The notes beneath the pieces are model-generated. The model had not been told where the DNA came from, made no database searches, and was given only the letters and a program-made list of their open reading frames with translations. A stretch of DNA of 64,000 bases. Origin: JBCBGF01 sp039193455 (lineage in GTDB: Bacteria > Pseudomonadota > Alphaproteobacteria > Rhodobacterales > Rhodobacteraceae). Positions 54,688 through 62,046 of this stretch are shown piece after piece; the stretch's first letter is position 1, and every line of letters starts with the position of its first letter. The DNA is taken from assembly GCA_039193455.1 (NCBI GenBank), contig JBCCWO010000003.1:186001-250000 (forward strand). The letters run 5' to 3'. The translations under genes and the position numbers were made by a program.

Positions 54688-55327
54688 GTATGCCTCCTCT
54701 CTCTGTATGCCTCTCACCCGACGGGAAATCCTAACACATTCAAGTCTCGAAATGCAACTTTACCGAGAGATGGCCAAGGCAACGAGAGCCGCTCAGCTGG
54801 CCCACCGGGGCAACTCACTGCTCTTAAACTAAAATATTACTCTAGTACCACATGTAGTACTAACTATGTCCATTTTGGAAACAGAACGGTAAATCTTGAG
54901 ATGGCGAATTACCCTTTCTTAGCGTGTCCGCAATTCGTGACACGAGCCGCAAACTCTACCATGGGTGGTAGTTAACTGGTGTCGTGCCTGGACGTTGACC
55001 ACAGGAGCCCAACACGGTGCGCATCATGGCGGCAAGTAACTGAACGGGCACCACGGACACGGCACGGTCCCAACAGCAACGACACGCACTTAAGTCCAAG
55101 CGCGCGTCAAATCCGGAGCGACAGCACAGGTACTTACAACAGGGCCGATAAGACCCAAGTGAGAAACACTGTGTTTGGTGACGGTGACACCCTTGTTCCC
55201 CGGCCCGGAAGGTCCCATGTCAGTCATGCATCGAGAGACAGGCCAATGCCTGCGCCAACCTGCAGTCCCGGCAAGGTGGCCTCCAGACCGGAGATGCGGC
55301 CTCATCAGGCAACGAAAGGGAATTCTC
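54688..55327. other. Non-coding stretch, partly AT-rich
   Basis: About 640 bases with no convincing gene. An AT-rich segment lies near 54830-54910. Likely promoters for the divergent pair lie at each end. Confidence 0.45.
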
Positions 55328-55381
55328 ATGAAACAAGCAACGACAAATTTCATCTCAGCCGACCAGCTGGGAGGACGCTGA
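55328..55381 (+). CDS. 17-residue leader-type peptide upstream of 55383 gene
   Basis: ATG 55328 gives MKQATTNFISADQLGGR then TGA at 55379-55381. GAAAGGGA precedes it by about 7 bases. GGGAGG inside it serves as the ribosome site of the next gene, which starts 1 base after its stop. It may be a leader peptide or simply a start region; the evidence is position and coupling only. Confidence 0.35.
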   Translation: MKQATTNFISADQLGGR

Positions 55382-55382
55382 C

Positions 55383-55718
55383 ATGAACGGCGTCTTCGGC
55401 GAGCGTTACCAGCCCAAAACCGACTTTCTAAAGGCAACCCACGCACGAGCACGGGTGACCCAGGCCTATCGGCGCCTCGCACATCTCGAAAACATGGAGC
55501 GCCTTCTCTACAAGGCTGAGAACGGTCTGGGGCTCGGCCCATCAGGGCACTTGCTCAATGGCTACGCGGACGCCTTTCCAGTGAGCTACCGCACCATTCA
55601 ATTGGGTCTGCGGTATGAGGGCACACCGTCCCTCATTGACGTCTCCGAAGCCGTCGAACTGAGACTCGGCACCGGGGTTCCGCGACATCGGACCTTCGGG
55701 CGGAAGACAGCTACGTAA
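55383..55718 (+). CDS. Small uncharacterised protein
   Basis: 111 residues. RARVTQAYRRLAHLENMERLLYKAENGLGLGPSG is helical and charged; there is no membrane segment. GGGAGG lies 7 bases upstream of the ATG. No family was recognised. It is followed by the convergent VanZ-like gene. Confidence 0.5.
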   Translation: MNGVFGERYQPKTDFLKATHARARVTQAYRRLAHLENMERLLYKAENGLGLGPSGHLLNGYADAFPVSYRTIQLGLRYEGTPSLIDVSEAVELRLGTGVPRHRTFGRKTAT

Positions 55719-55731
55719 GGGGTTTTGGGCA

Positions 55732-56079
55732 TTAGCGACGGCGGGATATGATTGAGAGTGCAAAGCCCACAAGACTGCCGCCAGCCGCCCCAACGGTGTT
55801 CGCAACGATGTCAGGCCACTCCGGAGCCCGGTCAAAGACGGTCTGGAGGCCTTCTATGACTCCGCCGAAAACAGTCGCAATGAGAACGATCATGAGCCAC
55901 TGTCGTGGCCACGCACATGCCAACGGCAAAACGAGAAGCCCGAAGGCAGCGGCGTGGAGATACGGGCCGTCTAGACGGAGGCTGCTTGGATTGGAACCTC
56001 TCGGGATCAATCCTCCGACAACAATGGCGACCCCAATAAGAAGCGAGACTGATACGGCAATCATTGCGGCGCGGTTCAT
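55732..56079 (-). CDS. VanZ-like membrane protein
   Basis: 115 residues from ATG 56079 with about four hydrophobic segments. A DGPYLHAAAFGLLVLPLACAWPR stretch and PEWPDIVANTVGAAGGSLVG match the VanZ-like family of membrane proteins (function unclear; some contribute to glycopeptide resistance). A TTG further upstream could add ten residues. Confidence 0.75.
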   Translation of the reverse strand: MNRAAMIAVSVSLLIGVAIVVGGLIPRGSNPSSLRLDGPYLHAAAFGLLVLPLACAWPRQWLMIVLIATVFGGVIEGLQTVFDRAPEWPDIVANTVGAAGGSLVGFALSIISRRR

Positions 56080-56264
56080 GATTTCTGCTCTTGGCGTGAT
56101 GGCGTCCAAAGTCGAGGGGCACCTGGTCCGTCATGATGGAACGAGCGTTTTGCCCGATCGCAAGACGTCACGAATGCCATTTTGGTTGCCAGTATACCTG
56201 TAATGCGGATCGCCCTATGAATCGCAACAGCATCGTGCCGAAACGTGCTGTCCAGCTACCCGAC

Positions 56265-57014
56265 TCATCGCTCTGGTAGGAACTGACCGACTTTGCGCAA
56301 GTTCTTGGCCACTAGCGCGGAGATCCCGCCAACTCGGTTCTTGCGCAGCGCCCGATAGTCCTCCCTACTCTTGACAAAGACCCGCTCCAACGAGCGGTTG
56401 CTTTCTCCGCCCACGCGCATTTTTACGAAGACCTCTGGTACATAAACGGCCCGAAACCCGGGCTGACTAAAGTAGCGTAGAATGGCATCGTAGTCTGCCG
56501 CGATGCGGAAGCTCAAATCATATAGCCCGTACTGCTCGATGACGCGCCGCCGCAGAAAAAGCGCAGGATGTGGCGGCATCCACCCCCAACGGAGAGCCTC
56601 CGGACTAAACTCCCCTGAGCGCCAGTTGCGGATTACTCGATGAGGGTCATCCCTGCCAACATAGTAAAGATCGCCATAGACAGCGTCGACGCTGGGATCC
56701 TGGAATGCTTGCACCACTGTTTCAAGAACGCTCGGAGCGGCGAAACAATCATCTGAGTGTAATACGCCGACGACCTCGCCAGTAGCCGCCGCCTTGCCTT
56801 TGTTTAACGCGTCATAGATCCCTTGATCGAGACCGCTACGAAGAATCGTACGTGCATCCGCAAGATCCTCGATGATGCTGATTGTGCCATCGTTCGAACC
56901 TGCGTCCATGACCAGGTGCTCATATTGAGAATGTGTCTGCGCTTGGAGGCTCTTAATGGCAGCAGAGACTGTGTCCGCACGGTTCCAAACTGCTGTGATA
57001 ACTGAGAGCTTCAA
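56265..57014 (-). CDS. Family 2 glycosyltransferase beside lasso cluster
   Basis: 249 residues from TTG 57014, with GGAAAGGA about 7 bases upstream; a GTG at 57071 would add 19 residues. LSVITAVWNRADTVSAAIKSL and VMDAGSNDGT form the GT2 nucleotide site; LHSDDCF holds the metal DxD-like motif. The HPALFLRRRVIEQYGLYD stretch is WcaA/WcaE-like. It lies 141 bases from the lasso B2 gene on the same strand. It could tailor the peptide or belong to surface sugar synthesis. Confidence 0.82.
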   Translation of the reverse strand: MKLSVITAVWNRADTVSAAIKSLQAQTHSQYEHLVMDAGSNDGTISIIEDLADARTILRSGLDQGIYDALNKGKAAATGEVVGVLHSDDCFAAPSVLETVVQAFQDPSVDAVYGDLYYVGRDDPHRVIRNWRSGEFSPEALRWGWMPPHPALFLRRRVIEQYGLYDLSFRIAADYDAILRYFSQPGFRAVYVPEVFVKMRVGGESNRSLERVFVKSREDYRALRKNRVGGISALVAKNLRKVGQFLPER

Positions 57015-57154
57015 AAAAGCGTCCTTTCCGTGTGCGGATGTGTTCACGGCCGAAGGGTTAGCTTCTCTCACGACATAATCAATGCACGAAGCGCCGGCGC
57101 GGAGCTTGGGAACAGCTACCTCGGCACTTCATCACGCATCGGAGTCGGCGGATC

Positions 57155-57622
57155 TCAGGCTTTATTGTCGCTGTGGTAGCTGGTGACCGGTACGTAGCCA
57201 ACACTGGCCTCACCGCCCAAAAGGACTAGGCGCCCCACCTTCAGCCAAGCATGCGCAGCGATGGGCGCATCACCCGCCTTAGTATGGTCGCGTTTGAGCT
57301 TGGCTCCGAGAACCAGCGTGTTTTCCACGCCGCGGCGGTTCAGAATAACTTTACCGGCCATAGCCTGCATGAGGCAAGTGAAGCGCCCTCCAACCGTCCG
57401 GTTGATCGCATCGATTGCCCATCGAATGTCGCGCAGAAGCCGTGCGTCGTCATGGGTGAACTCAGTTACAAGATCGGCCGGGTGCGCCTCCCCGAGTTCG
57501 CCAGCATAGATGCGAAATTCCCGGAACTGAACCAACCACCAGGCGCGCAGAAGCTCGCGGCATGCTTCAATCACCAGCTGTCGCCGGGCATGGGATTGCC
57601 TAAGGAAGGTCAAAGCACGCAT
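57155..57622 (-). CDS. Lasso peptide B2 protein (transglutaminase-like leader protease)
   Basis: 155 residues of the McjB-C-terminal/B2 type. The catalytic Cys83 is in GRFTCLMQAMAGKVILNRRGVE; the catalytic His124 in APIAAHAWLKVGR; a late YVPVTSY matches the family. B2 removes the leader from the precursor. The catalytic Asp usual about 12 residues after the His (in VDG) is not visible: here the sequence is VGRLVLLGGE, and Glu138 may substitute. It is divergent from B1 across 660 bases. Confidence 0.86.
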   Translation of the reverse strand: MRALTFLRQSHARRQLVIEACRELLRAWWLVQFREFRIYAGELGEAHPADLVTEFTHDDARLLRDIRWAIDAINRTVGGRFTCLMQAMAGKVILNRRGVENTLVLGAKLKRDHTKAGDAPIAAHAWLKVGRLVLLGGEASVGYVPVTSYHSDNKA

Positions 57623-58282
57623 AACGCTAGGGGCCTTTGTTGGTTCTCACGTGTTATAGCGCCTGGTCGGGCGACGGGGAAGTGGGCCCGAAATCGGTCG
57701 CGAGAACAACGTGTTTCGGTAGGAGCATGGCGCCTTTAACGCCGCGGCCGCCCTGTTGGATCGCAGAGGTGCACGGACTGGACACCTCCCCTGCCCGCCT
57801 CTTCTTGCGGGTGATATCGCGCAGAAACCAAGTTACACTGCTTTTCTCCGCCTGCGCTGGCGCTTTGATCCTTATCGGGCGGCTGACCCCCTCAAGCCTT
57901 GGCCAGAGCCCGGTGCGCAACGCCAAGCGTATCGGCACGGTTGTGAACCACTGTACTGATGGGGATTTACAAGGCCGCTAAAGACTGTGTTCAAAGGTTC
58001 TTGCCTTGATTTCCGCAGCACAGAACTCACGTCAAGGAACGGATGCGACCGCAGCAGGGATCTGTTTTGTAGTCTCGGCCGGAACCCGTTTTCATGCCTG
58101 TTTCTTGACCGCGAAGACATAGAGCGGAACTTCATTCTCGCGACTTCTTCCGCCTTGACGGGTCGCCCTGCACTGGCTAGCTCGCTAGAGGCTGGCTCCC
58201 GTGAGCCTTGTACAACTGCGTCGCCGTCATCTCGACATAGTCACCGTTTAGAGTGCGGCTGCTAACACACCTAGGGTAAGAC
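57623..58282. other. Divergent promoter region of the lasso cluster
   Basis: About 660 bases between B2 and B1. It must hold the promoters for both strands, but no clear -35/-10 pair or palindrome was recognised. Open frames are short and of poor quality. It may be the remains of a decayed gene. Confidence 0.5.
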
Positions 58283-58564
58283 ATGCATGTTTCATTAAAC
58301 GATTGCCTTACAGCGCGGGAAGACGTTTTCTCCACGCTGGTTGACGATGAACTCGTACTTTTCGACCCCCGGAAAGGCTCGTATTTCGGCGCTGGCTTGG
58401 TTGGGGCCGCGATTTGGCGAAAGCTAACCGCCGACAAATCAGTCGAAGAAATTTGCGTTGAATTGACTGAAGTTTTTTCGGTGGATGAAGCAACGTGCAA
58501 ACATGATGTTCTGGCGTTCCTCAATGAAGCTTATAAGCGTGGGCTAGTAGTCTTTTGCAGATGA
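58283..58564 (+). CDS. Lasso peptide B1 protein (PqqD-like RiPP recognition element)
   Basis: 93 residues of the PqqD/RRE fold: DCLTAREDVFSTLVDDELVLFDPRKGSYFG is the expected strand-rich start, and the C-terminal helices follow. B1 binds the precursor leader and presents it to B2. AGGGTAAG is upstream of the ATG. It is 71 bases ahead of the cyclase on the same strand. Confidence 0.85.
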   Translation: MHVSLNDCLTAREDVFSTLVDDELVLFDPRKGSYFGAGLVGAAIWRKLTADKSVEEICVELTEVFSVDEATCKHDVLAFLNEAYKRGLVVFCR

Positions 58565-58635
58565 GCCTCAACACCAAGATGACGACATTCACTAACCAAA
58601 AATAGTAGTTTTCTTCGGCTCATTGGACGAACAGA

Positions 58636-60510
58636 ATGGTGGTTTTCATAGGTGCGGTAAGCTTCGACGGGAGTCCTCTGAACACTTCGAAACACCATGA
58701 AACGATTGATGCGCTGCGTGTTGATGACGGCTTTGCAAAAAGGTCGATTGGAGATGGCCGCTGTTCCATTGTGGGACGCCTGCGACATCGCCTCGATGAA
58801 CCGCGATGTGTGTTCGAGAAGTATGGCCCCTTTGTGATTGCTGGATCGGTACGACTGAACAATCGTGTAGATCTGTTTTCTTCGCTTGGGGAGGTTGCCA
58901 GTGACGAAACGTCGGACGGCCCACTCGTGGCACGTGCGTTTGCAAAGTGGGGGCCTGATTGTGCAAGGCGGCTTTATGGCGAATATGGATTTGTAGTATG
59001 GGACAGCGTAAACCGAAAACTATTCCTTGTTTCCGACCATATCCGGTCCGTACGTCTCTTCGCTCTAAGAGAACGGGATCGAGTACTATTTTCCAACAAC
59101 CTAGAGGGTCTGACGCACGCTGCCAGCGTAGTCCCCAAGGTTTCATTGGAAGTTGTCGCCGACTTCCTCGCACGGCCGACACTGCCAGCGCGGCATACCT
59201 ATTTTGCCGACATCGTTTCGGCGCAACCCGGCGGGTATACGGAGATTTCGGCACGGGCCGAACGGGAAAGTGTCTGGTGGCATCCACTTGACATTTTAGG
59301 AGCTGCCGGCACGGTCGCCAAGGAATGCGAGGCCGCCTTTTCGCATCACGCGATGACAGCCGTTGCGAATTGTACAGGGGACGATGCGGTCTACGGCTCG
59401 CACCTCACCGGCGGAATAGACTCCGGCGCGGTGTCGCTGCTGGCGAGTGAGCTTCTTGAAGAAAGAGGTCGCAAGTTAGAGGCTTTGTTCTCGTGGACAC
59501 CACCGGTTTCAGACGAGAATCCGCATCTGGGGCGGGCGGATGAGCGAAACTTCCTCGAGGCATTTTCAACTGAACACGACTGCAAGCTCGTGCTTGGCAA
59601 CACAAGCGTGGACGACTACCAGGCTTTTTTGAGGCTGCCATTTGAGCTGCTGGGCACGGCAGATGTTGTGGACGAGTTGGCCACGATCCGCCAAGCAAAG
59701 CGCGAGGGTGTCGAGGTGATACTTTCGGGTTGGGGTGGCGACGAAGCTTTCTCGGCACACGGTTTCGGTTATCTGCCGTGGGTGCTAGGTCAAGGTCGCC
59801 TGTTGGACGTTGCGCGCGCAACACGCCAATTCCACCGAACAAGGCATCCTGCCGCGTTGCTGGGTCAAATATGGAAAAGCAGCGTTGTCCAATACATGCC
59901 CGACGGCCTTTATCGACGACTTTCAGGCATGAAAGATGCGTTCGCGAACAATTGCTATCGTTCGAATTGGCTCGACGGATACGCAAAGTGCGATAAACAG
60001 TTGAAACTGGCCACGCGTGTTGATCCGCATCCGCATAAGTATTCGCTTAGGCTCTTTTCTACAGCGTATCCCGCTGATCGCGTGGAAACATGGCGAAATT
60101 GGTCGGCAGACTACGGCCTGCAATACCGGTACCCGTTGCTAGATCGCGCACTTCTGGAGTTCATGTTCTCGGTGCCGCCTGACATCGCCTTCGGTCGGGG
60201 CGCGCGAAATCTGGCAGGACGGCACTTCGTGCCAAAACTGCCACAGGGAATTGGAAAACGGGACGCCGCGAACGAAGCGAGACGAGCTCGAACTCGCGAA
60301 CAATGCTGGGAGCGTCTACGAGGCGATGTGCAATCAGGCCTATTCGACGCGCCCTGTGACTACGTGGATACAAGTCGGCTCAAGCAAGCCATCATGCAGT
60401 GCCCAAAGCAACACGACGTCTCGGCTGCGGTACACTTTGCGGAGTTGACCGGTGCTGTTAGGGGTTTCTTTCTGTACCAGCGGTCGAAGGGGTACGATAC
60501 TTCGGATTAG
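58636..60510 (+). CDS. Lasso cyclase C (asparagine synthetase-like)
   Basis: 624 residues. The N-terminal half has the glutaminase-like fold without the catalytic Cys after Met (MVVFIGAV), as is usual for lasso cyclases. The ATP site is LTGGIDSG (about 256-263), in place of SGGxDS. The SGWGGDEAF motif follows near residue 364. C activates the ring Asp/Glu side chain as an AMP ester and closes the isopeptide ring. It sits directly before the precursor, which is downstream rather than in the usual first place. Confidence 0.88.
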   Translation: MVVFIGAVSFDGSPLNTSKHHETIDALRVDDGFAKRSIGDGRCSIVGRLRHRLDEPRCVFEKYGPFVIAGSVRLNNRVDLFSSLGEVASDETSDGPLVARAFAKWGPDCARRLYGEYGFVVWDSVNRKLFLVSDHIRSVRLFALRERDRVLFSNNLEGLTHAASVVPKVSLEVVADFLARPTLPARHTYFADIVSAQPGGYTEISARAERESVWWHPLDILGAAGTVAKECEAAFSHHAMTAVANCTGDDAVYGSHLTGGIDSGAVSLLASELLEERGRKLEALFSWTPPVSDENPHLGRADERNFLEAFSTEHDCKLVLGNTSVDDYQAFLRLPFELLGTADVVDELATIRQAKREGVEVILSGWGGDEAFSAHGFGYLPWVLGQGRLLDVARATRQFHRTRHPAALLGQIWKSSVVQYMPDGLYRRLSGMKDAFANNCYRSNWLDGYAKCDKQLKLATRVDPHPHKYSLRLFSTAYPADRVETWRNWSADYGLQYRYPLLDRALLEFMFSVPPDIAFGRGARNLAGRHFVPKLPQGIGKRDAANEARRARTREQCWERLRGDVQSGLFDAPCDYVDTSRLKQAIMQCPKQHDVSAAVHFAELTGAVRGFFLYQRSKGYDTSD

Positions 60511-60572
60511 CCGAATCCGAGGACAATTTGTTTCACATTTGGAAACTTGACCCACGTATGGAGGTGGTTTAA

Positions 60573-60611
60573 ATGATCGTTGAAGGTTTGTGTGGAGAAC
60601 ATTATGCATAA
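60573..60611 (+). other. Short upstream frame overlapping precursor start
   Basis: ATG 60573 gives MIVEGLCGEHYA then TAA at 60609-60611. A strong GGAGGTGG lies 5-8 bases upstream. It overlaps the first bases of the precursor gene, so ribosomes could reach the precursor by coupling. It may be regulatory or a chance frame; low certainty. Confidence 0.25.
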
Positions 60612-60753
60612 TGCTGAATGTAAAGCTGTTTGGGAAAAACCAGAGCTTGTTGCCATTGACGTGACAGAGACGCGCGAGGGCATCCCATTTGATGCGCCAG
60701 AAGGTACTGTTTTTTCGAACCCAAACTTTGGCGACCTTGTGACGGGGTCGTGA
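60604..60753 (+). CDS. Lasso peptide precursor A, paeninodin-like
   Basis: 49 residues from ATG 60604 with GGAG 7 bases upstream. The leader has W10-x2-P13-x-L15 (WEKPEL), then AIDVTETR; T23 is at -2 as in lasso leaders. If the core starts at E25, the ring is EGIPFDAPE closing E1 to E9; if it starts at G26, G1 closes to E8. The tail ends in DLVTGS, so the last residue is Ser, the phosphorylation target of lasso kinases. A nearby kinase gene supports this. A terminator follows 32 bases after the stop. Confidence 0.82.
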   Translation: MHNAECKAVWEKPELVAIDVTETREGIPFDAPEGTVFSNPNFGDLVTGS

Positions 60754-60784
60754 GCGAGCGGGCTTGCTCCGCAAGGCAAAAATG

Positions 60785-60809
60785 GGGTCTTCTCTGAAGG
60801 CCCTTTTTT
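60785..60809 (+). terminator. Rho-independent terminator after precursor
   Basis: GGGTCTTC (60785-60792), loop TCT, GAAGGCCC (60796-60803), then six T (60804-60809). The 8-bp stem has one G-T pair. It ends the B1-C-A transcript; its right edge touches the stop of the convergent kinase gene. Confidence 0.88.
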
Positions 60810-61699
60810 CATTTTTGGATGATGTTGCTCACCAGCTCGACGGCTGAAGGTGATGACCAAGTTCGTTCAAAACGAAAGACTTTGATTGTTCTTGAAATTA
60901 CCGCTGCCAAACTAGCAGCCTCTGCTCTACTGCCGAATAAATCAAAAAGTTGCGGACGATAGAACGCACTATGAACTAGGCTGAAGGCAATTGCTCCCGT
61001 GAGCGGCACCAGAGCTGCATCAACACTTACGGACAATCCGAACAGCGCGTGAAGACGGCGCGATCCTGTTGATTCCTCAACTTTGAGGGGCAACTTGTAC
61101 TTGTCGCGGCCCGTATGATCCTTGACGAGTCCTTCCTCCGAGAAGCCAAATCTGTGCAGCGCATCGCTGCAGAGCTTAATACGTGCGGCGCCCGGCTCCA
61201 GATGCGGAACACCGTCCACCATCGACACTGCAGCAACATCATCACAAAAAATCGGACAGCCCGTCTGTTGGTGGAGTTCCGAAACTATAGTGGATTTGCC
61301 TGCTCCTGTTGGACCACAAAAAGCCACCAATCCTTGGCGTGTTTCAACTGCTCCGACATGTAGCGAAAACACACCACGTTGTTGCAATAGTATCCCGAAG
61401 ACAGAGCCGAAAAGATAGGTTTCGAGCGTATCCGGTAGGCAGCCAGAGCATCTTGAAATAACGATACTCTTGCCATTGGAAATCAGGAAATCAGCGACGG
61501 CCTTGACCCGAAGCAGCACGTGCTCTGCGTTCTTTTCAAAAACCTCACCGAAAATGGTTGCATCAGCCAAACTATCGGGCACGGTCCCATCTTTTATAGT
61601 AACATCGTACGGGGTGTCTGAGGCGGAAGTGTACAACCGCGAGACATCACGCAGCTCGAATTCACATTGAACCGTCAATCCAAAAGCTGTGTAGATCAC
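60809..61699 (-). CDS. HPr-kinase-like lasso peptide kinase
   Basis: 296 residues from GTG 61699, preceded by GGAG; a TTG at 61702 is an alternative. The HprK fold has Walker A CGPTGAGKST (about 128-137), FCDDVAAVS and FSLHVGAV. In paeninodin-type clusters such kinases phosphorylate the C-terminal Ser of the precursor, and here that residue is Ser. Classic HPr phosphorelay genes are absent. It is convergent with the precursor gene and coupled (GTGA) to a small frame upstream. Confidence 0.82.
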   Translation of the reverse strand: MIYTAFGLTVQCEFELRDVSRLYTSASDTPYDVTIKDGTVPDSLADATIFGEVFEKNAEHVLLRVKAVADFLISNGKSIVISRCSGCLPDTLETYLFGSVFGILLQQRGVFSLHVGAVETRQGLVAFCGPTGAGKSTIVSELHQQTGCPIFCDDVAAVSMVDGVPHLEPGAARIKLCSDALHRFGFSEEGLVKDHTGRDKYKLPLKVEESTGSRRLHALFGLSVSVDAALVPLTGAIAFSLVHSAFYRPQLFDLFGSRAEAASLAAVISRTIKVFRFERTWSSPSAVELVSNIIQK

Positions 61700-61869
61700 C
61701 AATCGGTCTCCGTAGATTGTTGGTTGTCTTCAATTCTAGCCACTAGATCGGAGGGCGGCCATGTCCCACCAATGGCACCGCTCCAGTTCGCACGGGTCTC
61801 AGTTCCCAAATCCCACACAACCAGTCCGTCTTGAATGCCGATCTCGTTATTCAGCCATTTCTGGTCCAC
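61696..61869 (-). CDS. 57-codon frame coupled to lasso kinase
   Basis: Open from a GTG at 61869 to TGA at 61696-61698, which overlaps the kinase GTG (GTGA). The frame reads naturally (KWLNNEIGIQDGLVVWDLGT, with a later GGTWPPSDL), with no repeat bias. No ribosome site is obvious before the GTG, and a TAG lies just upstream, so it may be a whole small gene or the end of a broken one. No family was recognised. Confidence 0.4.
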   Translation of the reverse strand: MDQKWLNNEIGIQDGLVVWDLGTETRANWSGAIGGTWPPSDLVARIEDNQQSTETDW

Positions 61870-62046
61870 AAACTAGACCGAGATGGCCGGGTTGCTATCC
61901 GCTTCGTGCATATGCGCTTGAGCTGGCCTTACTCGACGCACACCAGGGAAGGGAACAGTCCAGCAATCGTATGGTCAAAGGCCCTTTCGCTCTCTCCACA
62001 AGTCCTGACCCAGAACCTTTTTATCTATACCCAGTAGCATAGGAGA

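Noticed and set aside
60604..60753. Core starting after the first Thr of TET (position 21)
   Set aside because: It would make Thr1 the ring start, which is not a known lasso pattern; the T23 (-2) alignment fits the leader spacing better.
61761..62042. Plus-strand frame between lasso kinase and exporter
   Set aside because: Proline/Arg-rich and without a ribosome site; the minus-strand 57-codon frame reads better and is coupled to the kinase.
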